Both the position numbers and the translations under genes were made by a program. A model generated the notes under the pieces. That model did no database searches and was not told the DNA's origin. It saw only the letters and a list, made by a program, of their open reading frames with translations. A DNA stretch of 64,000 nt from Hyphomonas polymorpha PS728 (GTDB lineage Bacteria; Pseudomonadota; Alphaproteobacteria; Caulobacterales; Hyphomonadaceae): positions 124,001 through 188,000 of the forward strand of contig NZ_ARYM01000003.1 in the NCBI RefSeq assembly GCF_000685315.1. Direction: 5' to 3'. Shown one piece after another: positions 8,494 through 17,180 of the stretch (within the stretch, counting starts at the first letter, position 1; each line of letters opens with the position of its first letter).

Positions 8494-9503
8494 TCCGCGC
8501 CGACCCTGACCACGCGGCGGCCGGTATTCTCGCCTCTGAAAAGCCCGCAGAAGGCTTCCGGCATCGCGGCGATGCCCTCGAAGCGTTCTTCCTGCGTCTT
8601 CAGCGTGTCGCCCGCGATCATCTTCGCCATGCTGCCGAGTGCTTCGGGGAAGCCGCGCGCAAAGTCGAACACGACGAGGCCCTGCATGTTTACCCGGTGG
8701 GTGATGAAGGGCTTGGTATTGACGATGCCGGGGGTCTCCTCGGGTGTCAGGTTATAGTCGGCGACCTGCCCGGAGATGCAGATGCGTCCGTTCAGCGCCA
8801 TCAGCGGCAGCACACGGTTGACCATCGCATTGCCGACATTGTCGAACAGGATGTCGACGCCTTTGGGAAATTCGGCGGCGATGGCGGCGGTGAGGTCGTC
8901 GGCGGACTTGTAATTGATCGCCGCGTCGAAGCCGGCGACCTCCGTCAGCCAGCGGCATTTCTCATCCGATCCCGCCACGCCGACGACTTTCGAGGCGCCC
9001 CAGCCTTTGGCGAGCTGGCCCGCCGTGGCGCCCACCGGACCAGCGGCGGAAGTGATAAGCACCGCGTCGCCTTCCTTGAAGCGGGCCACATCCTTCATGC
9101 CGAACCAGGCCGTCAGCCCCGGCACACCCAGGACGCCGATCCAGGCCGAAAGCGGAACGCCCGGCACATCGGCCACCTTGCCGATGAAACCTTTGCCGGA
9201 TTGGAGCGAATGGGTTTTCCAGCCGCCAGCGCAGAACACTTTCGTGCCCACCGGCCAATCGGAATGGTTGGAGGCATCAACCACACCCACGCTGAAGCCA
9301 TCAATGGGTTTGCCGAGCGGCAGTGCGGCGGCGTAGCTGTCTCCGCCAGAAAGGCGCGAACGGGTGCCGGGATCGACCGAGCACCAGGCATGGGCGACGC
9401 GAAACTGGCCGTCCTTCGGCTCTGGCAGGGGCAGGGTTTCGAGGCGGAAATCAGATGGTTTGGGCGCGCCCTCGCAATACTGGGCCAGCACGATCTGCTG
9501 CAT
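8490..9503 (-). CDS. NADP-dependent oxidoreductase, MDR superfamily (leukotriene B4 dehydrogenase-like)
   Basis: A 337-residue zinc-less medium-chain reductase like YncB/CurA and prostaglandin reductases, probably reducing alpha,beta-unsaturated carbonyls with NADPH. The Rossmann motif is AAGPVGATAGQLAKGWGASKVVGVAGSDEKCRWL. Other family segments are FDNVGNAMVNRVLPLM and ISGQVADYN. The start is ATG 9503, preceded by GAGGAG that overlaps the stop of the upstream acetyltransferase gene. A longer TTG start (9521) is possible but less likely. The two genes form an operon. Confidence 0.85.
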   Translation of the reverse strand: MQQIVLAQYCEGAPKPSDFRLETLPLPEPKDGQFRVAHAWCSVDPGTRSRLSGGDSYAAALPLGKPIDGFSVGVVDASNHSDWPVGTKVFCAGGWKTHSLQSGKGFIGKVADVPGVPLSAWIGVLGVPGLTAWFGMKDVARFKEGDAVLITSAAGPVGATAGQLAKGWGASKVVGVAGSDEKCRWLTEVAGFDAAINYKSADDLTAAIAAEFPKGVDILFDNVGNAMVNRVLPLMALNGRICISGQVADYNLTPEETPGIVNTKPFITHRVNMQGLVVFDFARGFPEALGSMAKMIAGDTLKTQEERFEGIAAMPEAFCGLFRGENTGRRVVRVGAD

Positions 9504-9517
9504 GGATTGGTCGCTCC

Positions 9518-9832
9518 TCAAGGATCTTCACCCGGCTTGGTTGTGAACAGATCGGACCATTCAGGATGCTTGGCATATTGCCCGCGCACATAGGGGCAAA
9601 CCGGCACGATCTTGAATCCCTTGGTGCGGGCGTCTTCCAGCATGAAATCGAGCAACGCGCGGGCCACGCCGCGCCCGCCCATCGCTTCGGGGACGCGAGT
9701 ATGGTTGGCGCTGATGATGCCGGGGGCGGGATAGGTGAACTCGATCTCGCCGACCGCATCAATGCCGTCGATGCGCGCGGCATAGCGGCCTTTAGGCTCG
9801 CCATCCTCGCGGTTGATCACGATGTCGCTCAA
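9518..9832 (-). CDS. GNAT-type N-acetyltransferase (short YjdJ-like)
   Basis: A 104-residue acetyltransferase of the minimal GNAT (N-acetyltransferase PF14542-like) kind. The acetyl-CoA loop VPEAMGGRGVARALLDFMLEDA and the terminal FKIVPVCPYVRGQYAKHPEWSDL are diagnostic. The start appears to be a TTG at 9832-9830: a perfect GGAGG (9842-9838) sits 5 bases upstream, and the family begins at LSDIVINREDG. A longer reading from 9922 has no Shine-Dalgarno and no homologous sequence. It is first in the operon with the MDR oxidoreductase. Confidence 0.82.
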   Translation of the reverse strand: MSDIVINREDGEPKGRYAARIDGIDAVGEIEFTYPAPGIISANHTRVPEAMGGRGVARALLDFMLEDARTKGFKIVPVCPYVRGQYAKHPEWSDLFTTKPGEDP

Positions 9833-9981
9833 GCCAGCCTCCGATGCCCTGTTCCGCCATGCCTTCGGGGATAGCGGCTGGAGGCTGCGGTGTCCACAAG
9901 GGCGCGGAACCGCCTCATGCATCCAGACTGAACCAACCTCCCGAACGGCTCACCCTGAGCGTTGCGCTGGGTGGCTTGGGG

Positions 9982-10566
9982 TCAGGTCCTCAGCCGCGCG
10001 CAGGCGATGGCGAGGGCGCGGGGATACAGCCTGTGCTCCTCCGGCAGCAGGCGCGCGGCGAGGCTGTCGGCGGTATCGCCCGGCAGGATGGGGATGGCGG
10101 CCTGCGCGATGATCTCGCCCTCATCCACGCCCGCGCTGACCCAATGCACGGTGCAACCGGCTTCGCGGTCGCCCGCATCAATCGCGCGCTGATGGGTATC
10201 GAGGCCTTTGTATTTGGGCAGCAGCGAGGGGTGGATGTTGATCATCCGGCCTTCCCAGCGGGTGACGAACCAGGGCGTCAGCACGCGCATGAAGCCCGCC
10301 AGCGCGATGATCTCGATGCCAGCATCGCTCAGCGCCTTGTCCAGTTCGCGTTCGAAGGCTTCGCGGTCTTTGCCGTAGAGTTTATGGTCGATGGCGAGGG
10401 TGGGGACGCCGGCGCGGGCGGCGGTTTCGAGACCTTTGGCATCCGGGCGGTTGGAGAGGACCAGCGCGGGCTTTGCCGGAAAGGCGGGATCTTCGGCAGC
10501 CTTCAGCAGGGCTTCCATATTGGAGCCGCGCCCTGAAATCAGGATCGCCAGTTTCAGGTGGTTCAT
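9982..10566 (-). CDS. purN: Phosphoribosylglycinamide formyltransferase
   Basis: Third step of de novo purine synthesis, formyl transfer from 10-formyl-THF to GAR. It has 194 residues. The N-terminal ISGRGSNMEALL binds phosphate. The catalytic triad can be seen in INIHPSLLP (Asn, His) and VSAGVDEGEI (Asp). The gene overlaps the purM stop by 4 bases (10563-10566), so the pair is translationally coupled. Confidence 0.96.
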   Translation of the reverse strand: MNHLKLAILISGRGSNMEALLKAAEDPAFPAKPALVLSNRPDAKGLETAARAGVPTLAIDHKLYGKDREAFERELDKALSDAGIEIIALAGFMRVLTPWFVTRWEGRMINIHPSLLPKYKGLDTHQRAIDAGDREAGCTVHWVSAGVDEGEIIAQAAIPILPGDTADSLAARLLPEEHRLYPRALAIACARLRT

Positions 10567-11591
10567 GCGCTGGCGAGCTCGCCGACCACGCGGGGGTCTT
10601 CACCGGCAGCTGTCAGCTCGGCCATAACGGCGTCTGCCTCTTCAGGCGCAACGGCCAGCACGAGGCCGATGCCCATGTTGAAGGTGCGGTGCATCTCTTC
10701 CAGGTCGACCTGACCGGCATCCTGCAGCCACTGGAACACCGGAGGCGGCGTCCAGGCGGCGCGGTCGATGCGCGGGACCAACTCGTCCGGGCACATGCGG
10801 GGGGTGTTCTCGGTGAGGCCGCCGCCTGTGATATGCGCGAGGCCTTTCAGCTTTCCGGCGCGGATCAGCGGCATGACGATGGGCGCGTAGAGGCGTGTCG
10901 GTGTCAGCAGCGCTTCGCCAAGGGTTTCCGAATTGGAGAAGGGCGAAGGGCCGCCATAGAACAAGCCCTCGCGCTCCACGATGCGGCGGATCAGCGAATA
11001 GCCGTTGGAGTGGGGGCCGGAGGAAGCGATGCCGATCAGCACATCGCCCGGTTTCATGTCGCCCATGCGGGGCAGCACTTTGGCGCGGTCCACAGCGCCG
11101 ACGACGAAACCGGCGAGGTCGTAATGGCCGGGGGGATACATACCGGGCATTTCGGCGGTTTCCCCGCCCACGAGGGCGCAGCCAGAGCGGCGGCAGCCTT
11201 CAGCGATGCCGGAGATGACGGCTTCAGCGATGCCGCCTTCGAGCTTTCCGGTGGCGAAATAGTCGAGGAAAAACAGCGGCTCAGCGCCTTGGGCGAGCAC
11301 ATCATTGGCGCACATGGCCACAAGGTCGATGCCGACGGTGTTGTGGATGCCGGTCTCGAAGGCCAGCATCAGCTTGGTGCCGACGCCGTCTGTGCCCGAG
11401 ACGAGGATGGGATCGTCATAGCCGGCAGCCTTCAGATCGAAGAGGGCGCCAAAGCCGCCGAGGCCGCCCATAACACCGGCGCGGGCGGTCGCTTTCGCCA
11501 TCGGTGAGATTGCATCGACGAGGCGTTCGCCTGCCTCAATATCGACACCAGCGTCACGGTAAGAGAGAGGCGTCTTGGATGGAGTGTTCAT
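10563..11591 (-). CDS. purM: Phosphoribosylformylglycinamidine cyclo-ligase (AIR synthetase)
   Basis: Fifth step of purine synthesis, ATP-dependent closure of FGAM to AIR. It has 342 residues. It opens with SYRDAGVDIEAGE and contains FDLKAAGYDDPILVSGTDGVGTKL, the GIDLVAMCANDVLAQGAEPLFFLDY signature and the HITGGGLTEN motif. It is the first gene of purM-purN and is divergent from the DUF2066 gene. No purine riboswitch or operator was recognised in the 144-base gap. Confidence 0.97.
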   Translation of the reverse strand: MNTPSKTPLSYRDAGVDIEAGERLVDAISPMAKATARAGVMGGLGGFGALFDLKAAGYDDPILVSGTDGVGTKLMLAFETGIHNTVGIDLVAMCANDVLAQGAEPLFFLDYFATGKLEGGIAEAVISGIAEGCRRSGCALVGGETAEMPGMYPPGHYDLAGFVVGAVDRAKVLPRMGDMKPGDVLIGIASSGPHSNGYSLIRRIVEREGLFYGGPSPFSNSETLGEALLTPTRLYAPIVMPLIRAGKLKGLAHITGGGLTENTPRMCPDELVPRIDRAAWTPPPVFQWLQDAGQVDLEEMHRTFNMGIGLVLAVAPEEADAVMAELTAAGEDPRVVGELASA

Positions 11592-11735
11592 CGGATTCTA
11601 GCCCCTCGGTTTGCCTGAATCGGCGCGTTAGCATGAGCAGGGGCCAAGTTCCAGTGAAGCTTCGGAAGTGAAGCAGCAGGTTCCCGCAGCCCGGATGGCT
11701 TGTTAGAAGGGGCACCGACAAGGAGTTTAACCACG

Positions 11736-12755
11736 ATGATTCGATGGGTACTTGCCGCCGCGTTCCTGATTTTTGCCGCAACGCCGCTGGCTTTCGCTGA
11801 CATCCGCGATGTTTACACGATCCGCGATATTGAGGTGGATCAGCAGGCCGCCACGGTGATTGAAGCGCGCGAAGCGGCGATGGCCTCGGCCCGTTCTGCT
11901 GCGGCGCGCGCCCTCATCAACAAGATCACGCTGGCGTCCGACCGGAATGCCGCCGGTGGCATCCCGATTGATGGCGCGCTGGCGGCCCGCATGACGGCGG
12001 CTGTCGATGTTCAGGAAGAGACCGCAGGCGCAGGCCGGTATCGCGGCAAGCTGGCCGTGGTGCTGAACCCGCAGATCGTGCGGGCGCATCTGGACTCCCT
12101 GAAAGTGCCCTATCTGGATGCCCAAGCCCCGCTGGCGCTGATGGTGCCGGTGACCTCCAACGCCGCTTCGGCAGATCTCTGGCGCCAGGCCTTTGGGGAA
12201 CGCAACAATGGTGCGCTGGTCCCCTATGTGACCGCTGTGGGCAATTTCTACACGGCCTACAGCGCCTGGCCCGAAATCTCGGCTGAGGCCGTGCCGGTGA
12301 ATGCCCGCCGCGCCCTGATCGCTGATCTTCAGGGCCGGGAAGGCGCTTGGCGCGTGGTTGTCTCGTCTGTAACCGCCGTGGGTAATGAGCCCGTAGGTGC
12401 AACGCCGCCGGTGGCAACGCTGGCAGATGCGGCGAAGGCGGTCTCGACCCTGCTGGGCGAAAGTTGGAAAGAAGCCTCCATCGTACGCGATGGCAGCCGC
12501 ACCAGCGTGGAAGCCTCGGTGCGCTACACCTCGCTGGCCGAGTGGAACACGCTGCGCGGGGCGCTGGCACGCTCGCCGCTGGTGTCGGATTTCCGTACCA
12601 AGGCTGTGGCCCGCGAAGGCGCGCTGGTATCGTTTGCCTATGCCGGTGATGAGAACCGCCTGCGCAGCGATCTGGTTCAGCGCGGTGTGAGTATCGGCCG
12701 CGAAGACGGCAGGCTGACGCTTCGTTCGGCCGTTTCAACGACCGGTATCCAGTGA
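11736..12755 (+). CDS. Secreted DUF2066 protein
   Basis: A 339-residue exported protein. The signal peptide is MIRWVLAAAFLIFAATPLAFA with a cleavage site after AFA. The mature part matches DUF2066: DVYTIRDIEVDQQAATVIEAREAAMASARSAAARALINKI near the N-terminus, then the ALMVPV and LIADLQGREGAWRVVV segments. The function is unknown. It lies directly before hdaA, a pairing that recurs in alphaproteobacteria. The start is ATG 11736, with AAGGAG 10 bases upstream. Confidence 0.85.
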   Translation: MIRWVLAAAFLIFAATPLAFADIRDVYTIRDIEVDQQAATVIEAREAAMASARSAAARALINKITLASDRNAAGGIPIDGALAARMTAAVDVQEETAGAGRYRGKLAVVLNPQIVRAHLDSLKVPYLDAQAPLALMVPVTSNAASADLWRQAFGERNNGALVPYVTAVGNFYTAYSAWPEISAEAVPVNARRALIADLQGREGAWRVVVSSVTAVGNEPVGATPPVATLADAAKAVSTLLGESWKEASIVRDGSRTSVEASVRYTSLAEWNTLRGALARSPLVSDFRTKAVAREGALVSFAYAGDENRLRSDLVQRGVSIGREDGRLTLRSAVSTTGIQ

Positions 12756-13483
12756 CATCTGATCCTAACGGACCGCAGGACAGTCCGGCGCAGCCCCTGC
12801 TTTCCTTCCCGGCACCCGAGGCGCACTGGGATGGGCTGGTGCGCGGCGCGGCCAATGATGTGGCCGCCGGGCTGGCAAGCCGGCCGGAGGCGTGGGCGAC
12901 CCATGCCCTCTGCGTGACGGGCCCGGCCTTCTGCGGGCTCAGCTATCTGGCGCGGGCGTGGGCAGACCGGTTTGGCGGGCAGTATTTGACCGCGGCAGAG
13001 TTCAATACGCTGAAACTCGGCGCGCTCGATGCGCTGGCGGCCGGGCACGTGTCGCTTGATGATGCTGATCTGATCGTGGCCAAGCGGGATGAGCAGTTTC
13101 TGTCCTTCTACAACATGGTCGGCGCCAAGGGCGGGCGGTTGCTGTTGGTGGCCCATTCCGGGCCGGCGGCCTGGCGCACGGGCATTGCCGATCTGCGCTC
13201 GCGGCTCAACGCCATGCCGCTGGCTGAAATCAGCCAGCCGGACGAGGATCACCTCCGGGCGCGGCTTCGAGCCGCAGCGGCGCAGCGTTTCATGAAACTG
13301 TCGCCGGAGACGGTCAATTACCTCGTGCCCCGTATTGACCTTTCCTATGAGGCGATTGAGACCCTGATGGACAGGCTCAGCGGGGCAGTGAGCATGGCCG
13401 GGAAGGCGCCGGGGCTGGCACTTGCCCGCGCGGTGCTTGAAGGTTTGGATGAAGACGGCGAAGAAGACGAGGGCGCAGGCTGA
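12752..13483 (+). CDS. hdaA: HdaA-like DnaA regulatory protein (Hda family)
   Basis: A 243-residue AAA+ protein of the Hda group, which with the loaded beta clamp stimulates DnaA-ATP hydrolysis to prevent re-initiation. A clamp-binding-like hexapeptide QPLLSF lies at residues 14-19. The P-loop is degenerate: GPAFCGLS (57-64) has no lysine. Other parts are LDDADLIVAKRDEQFLSFYN (Walker B region), LLLVAHSGPAAW (sensor 1), DLRSRLNAM with the arginine-finger position, and a C-terminal lid helix. The start is a GTG overlapping the stop of the DUF2066 gene. It precedes ppk. Confidence 0.82.
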   Translation: MTSDPNGPQDSPAQPLLSFPAPEAHWDGLVRGAANDVAAGLASRPEAWATHALCVTGPAFCGLSYLARAWADRFGGQYLTAAEFNTLKLGALDALAAGHVSLDDADLIVAKRDEQFLSFYNMVGAKGGRLLLVAHSGPAAWRTGIADLRSRLNAMPLAEISQPDEDHLRARLRAAAAQRFMKLSPETVNYLVPRIDLSYEAIETLMDRLSGAVSMAGKAPGLALARAVLEGLDEDGEEDEGAG

Positions 13484-13511
13484 ATGCCGGGCGCCGGAGC
13501 AGGGGTGACCG

Positions 13512-15689
13512 ATGCCGGACGGGCAACAGCAGCGCGCAATCAGACAGCTCATGGCGTCGCCGCAGAGATTCCTGAACCGGGAGCTTTCCTGGCTTCAGTT
13601 CAACCAGCGTGTGCTGGACGAGGCGGATAACCCCGCCCATCCACTACTGGAACGGCTGCGGTTCCTGTCGATCTCGGCCAGCAACCTCGATGAATTCGAT
13701 ATGGTGCGCTATGCGGGCCTGCGCGAGCAGGTGCGCGCCGGCGTGACCAGGCCCAGCCAGGACGGCCTGACCCCGGCCCAGCAGGTAGCCGAAATCGAGA
13801 CCGCGTCGCTGCGCCTGATCGCGGCGCAGCTTGACCAGTGGCGAAAGCTCAAGGCCGAGATGGCCGAGCAGGGCATTTTCGTGCTGGAGCCGAGTGAGCT
13901 GACCCGCAAGGAGCGGGCGGAGCTGCAGGAATATTTCAATACCAATATCTTCCCGATCCTGACGCCGCTGGCAGTGGACCCGGCACATCCCTTCCCGTTC
14001 ATTCCCAATCTCGGCTTCACCATTGCCTTCGACCTCGAGTCCGAGACCGGCGGGGAGGGGCAGGTCGGCATTGTGCCGATGCCGACTTTCGTGCGCCGGT
14101 TCATCCGCCTACAGACGGGTACCAAGCCGGGCATCCGGTTTATTCCGCTGGAGGATGTGATCGGGATGTTCCTGGGAAACCTATTTCCAGGATTCAAAGA
14201 GGTGGGGCGCTGTCTTTTCCGTATCGTACGCGACAGTGATATCGAGATCGAGGAAGAGTCTGAAGACCTTATCCGCGAATTCGAGGTGTTGCTGAAGCAG
14301 CGCCGCCGGGGCCGGATTGTCCGTCTGCGGATGCAGGCGAGCGCGCCGGAGAAGCTGCGCGAGTTCATCATGCGCGAGATGGGGGCGGAGCCCTCAGATA
14401 TCGTGCTTTATGATGGCATTCTCGGCATGGCGCGCCTGTCTGAGCTGATCGTGGATGACCGGCCTGAATTGTTGTTCCCGGCCTATGAGCCGCGGTATCC
14501 CGAGCGCATCCGTGAGATGGGCGGGGATATATTTGCGGCCGTCCGGGCGAAGGACATTCTGGTTCACCACCCCTTCGAGAGCTTTGACGTGGTGGTGGAA
14601 TTTGTGCGCCAGGCGGCGGCAGACCCGCTGGTGGTCGCGATCAAGCAAACGCTTTATCGCACGACCGTGAATTCCCCCATTGTGGGCGCGCTGATCGAGG
14701 CGGCGGAATCCGGCAAGACGGTGACGGCGCTGGTGGAGATCAAGGCGCGCTTTGATGAGGAGGCGAACCTGCGGCTGGCGCGCGACCTGGAACGCGCCGG
14801 TGTGCAGGTGGTTTACGGCTTCATCGAGTACAAGACGCATGCGAAGGTGTCGCTCGTGGTGCGCCGCGAGGGCAATGAACTTCGCACGTACACGCACTAT
14901 GGAACCGGGAACTACCACCCGATCAATGCGCGGATCTATACTGATCTTTCCCTGTTCACGGCGGATCAGGGGCTAGGGCGGGATGCCAACCGCCTCTTCA
15001 ACTATGTGACGGCGTATCGAGAGCCGCCCGAAGTGGCGCCGCCCTTTGAGGTGATCGGCATGTCACCCGTTACGCTCAAGAAGCAGTTGATCGAAATGAT
15101 CGAGGTGGAAGCCATGGCCGCCCGGAAGGGCAAGCCGAGCGGCGTCTGGGCCAAGATGAACAGCCTGGTTGATCCAGATGTGATCGACGCGCTTTACAAG
15201 GCCAGCCAGGCGGGCGTTCCGATTGTTCTGGTGGTGCGGGGCATCTGCTGTCTGCGGCCGGGCATTCCCGGCGTGTCGGAGAATATCACGGTCAAGAGCA
15301 TCGTTGGCCGTTTCCTGGAGCATTCGCGCATCCTCTGCTTTGCCAATGGCGAAGCGCTCCCCTCGGCGAATGCGAAGGTGTTCATGTCCTCGGCGGACTG
15401 GATGCCGCGCAACCTGATGCGCCGCGTGGAAGTGCTGGTGCCTCTGACGAATCCTACCGTTCATCGGCAGGTGCTCAATCAGATCATGGTTGCCAATCTC
15501 AACGATGAGCGCCAGACGTGGCTGATGCACTCGGACGGCACCTATGAGCGGTTTCCTGTGTCTTCGCCTGAAACAGCCTTCACAGCGCACGGATACTTCA
15601 TGGACAATCCCAGCCTATCTGGACGCGGCAGCGCGCTGGAAGTCAGCCTTCCGCCGCGCCTCTCCTATCGCGAGATCCAGCCTAAATGA
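13512..15689 (+). CDS. ppk: Polyphosphate kinase 1
   Basis: Reversible synthesis of polyphosphate from ATP. It has 725 residues with the four PPK1 domains in order. The N-terminal domain begins RFLNRELSWLQFNQRVLDEA. The head domain follows. The first catalytic domain carries YKTHAKVSLVVRRE, whose histidine is the expected autophosphorylation site, and YGTGNYHPINARIYTDLSLF. The C2 domain has SADWMPRNLMRRVEVLVP. It overlaps ppx by four bases (ATGA), so synthesis and hydrolysis enzymes are coupled. Confidence 0.97.
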   Translation: MPDGQQQRAIRQLMASPQRFLNRELSWLQFNQRVLDEADNPAHPLLERLRFLSISASNLDEFDMVRYAGLREQVRAGVTRPSQDGLTPAQQVAEIETASLRLIAAQLDQWRKLKAEMAEQGIFVLEPSELTRKERAELQEYFNTNIFPILTPLAVDPAHPFPFIPNLGFTIAFDLESETGGEGQVGIVPMPTFVRRFIRLQTGTKPGIRFIPLEDVIGMFLGNLFPGFKEVGRCLFRIVRDSDIEIEEESEDLIREFEVLLKQRRRGRIVRLRMQASAPEKLREFIMREMGAEPSDIVLYDGILGMARLSELIVDDRPELLFPAYEPRYPERIREMGGDIFAAVRAKDILVHHPFESFDVVVEFVRQAAADPLVVAIKQTLYRTTVNSPIVGALIEAAESGKTVTALVEIKARFDEEANLRLARDLERAGVQVVYGFIEYKTHAKVSLVVRREGNELRTYTHYGTGNYHPINARIYTDLSLFTADQGLGRDANRLFNYVTAYREPPEVAPPFEVIGMSPVTLKKQLIEMIEVEAMAARKGKPSGVWAKMNSLVDPDVIDALYKASQAGVPIVLVVRGICCLRPGIPGVSENITVKSIVGRFLEHSRILCFANGEALPSANAKVFMSSADWMPRNLMRRVEVLVPLTNPTVHRQVLNQIMVANLNDERQTWLMHSDGTYERFPVSSPETAFTAHGYFMDNPSLSGRGSALEVSLPPRLSYREIQPK

Positions 15690-17173
15690 GTTTTCCCAAG
15701 TCCAGGCTGGCGGGCGTTATCGATATCGGGTCGAACTCGGTGCGCCTGGTGATTTGCGAGGTCATGGGGGCCTCGATCCTGCAGACCTTCAATGAAAAGG
15801 TCATGGCGGGCCTAGGTGAAGGGATGCCGAAGACGGGCCATCTCTCCCCCAAGGGTGTTGAAGCGGCGCTACAGGCCTTGAGCCGTTACCGCGCGATCCT
15901 GCGCGCGCTGAATGTGGAGACGTATCAGGCTGTCGCGACGGCTGCCGTTCGGATGGCGGGCGATGGCGAGGTATTTCTCAAACAGGCCGCCAAGGTGCTT
16001 GGCCGGCCTGTCCGCCTGCTGAGCGGGGAGGACGAGGCGCGGCTTTCTGCGCGCGGCGTTGATCTCAGCATCCACAACCCCATGGGACTGATCGGGGATC
16101 TGGGGGGCTCCAGCCTGGAGCTGAAGCGCATCGGTTTGGAGAAGGGGCTGGACGCGGGCGAGAGCCTGATGCTGGGCCCCTTGGCGCTGGGCGATATCGT
16201 CAACGATCCCAAGGAGCTGCGCAAACGGGTGCGCGAGGCACTCAAGGCCAGCGAAGTGATCAAGGGAGCCAAGGGACGATTTTATGCCGTGGGCGGCGCA
16301 TGGCGCGCGTTCGGCCGGCTCGTGATGGAAATGGACAAGTATCCGCTGCATGTGCTGCAGGGTTTTCAGATCAATGAAGGGCAGGTGGCGCGGGCGGCAA
16401 AACTCTGCCTCGATTCATTGACCAACCCAGCGGCCCGCCAGCAGATCGAGACGATCGACAAGAAGCGCGCGAAACATTTCCCGATGGCGGCGGTGCTGAT
16501 CGAAGAGATCCTTTCTGTCAGCGCGCTGGAAGGGGTGACTATTTCTGCGGCGGGTGTTCGTGAGGGTGTCCTGCACGACCTTCTGAGCATGAGCCTGGAT
16601 GATCCGCTGGCGGATGGAATCATCGCCTATGCGCGGTTGGATCATAACCAGATTGCCTTCGGGCGCGCGCTGCACGATTTCATTTCGCCTGCGCTCATCC
16701 CGCAGCCTGACCTGTTCGGGTCGCCCGCCGCAGACATCCGTATAGAGATGGCTGCGTGCATGATGGCGGACAGCGCGGGACGGTTCCATCCTGATCACCG
16801 CGCCGAGATGGCCTATGATCAGGCGCTGCGCGCGCCCTATCTGGGTGTGACGCATCCTGAGCGCGCGATGATCGCCCATGCCATCGGCTGCCGCTATGAG
16901 AAGGATTTCAAACGCCCGGTCGAACATGTGGCCCTGACCACGGAGCAGCAGGCGGAACGGGCAAAGCAGATCGGCCTGCTGATGCGCCTGGGCGCGGTTT
17001 TCTCCGGCCGCTCTGGCCCCATTTTGCAGCGCGCTTCACTTCGCCGGGAAGGCGACGTCCTGGCGCTGGAGGTTCACCGCAAGGACGCCAACCTCATTTC
17101 AGAAACGGTCGAGCGGCGCCTTGCGCAGGCGGCGAACATGCTGCGCCTGAAATCAACCACGCTGGTGCGCTGA
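15686..17173 (+). CDS. ppx: Exopolyphosphatase / Ppx-GppA phosphatase
   Basis: A 495-residue ASKHA-fold phosphatase that degrades polyphosphate from the ends or hydrolyses pppGpp. Phosphate-loop motifs are GVIDIGSNSVRLVI and GDLGGSSLEL. The catalytic-glutamate region is LLSGEDEARLSA. The C-terminal third is the helical HD-like regulatory region. It overlaps ppk by four bases. It ends 7 bases from the convergent rnd stop. Confidence 0.94.
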   Translation: MSFPKSRLAGVIDIGSNSVRLVICEVMGASILQTFNEKVMAGLGEGMPKTGHLSPKGVEAALQALSRYRAILRALNVETYQAVATAAVRMAGDGEVFLKQAAKVLGRPVRLLSGEDEARLSARGVDLSIHNPMGLIGDLGGSSLELKRIGLEKGLDAGESLMLGPLALGDIVNDPKELRKRVREALKASEVIKGAKGRFYAVGGAWRAFGRLVMEMDKYPLHVLQGFQINEGQVARAAKLCLDSLTNPAARQQIETIDKKRAKHFPMAAVLIEEILSVSALEGVTISAAGVREGVLHDLLSMSLDDPLADGIIAYARLDHNQIAFGRALHDFISPALIPQPDLFGSPAADIRIEMAACMMADSAGRFHPDHRAEMAYDQALRAPYLGVTHPERAMIAHAIGCRYEKDFKRPVEHVALTTEQQAERAKQIGLLMRLGAVFSGRSGPILQRASLRREGDVLALEVHRKDANLISETVERRLAQAANMLRLKSTTLVR

Positions 17174-17180
17174 ATACGCC

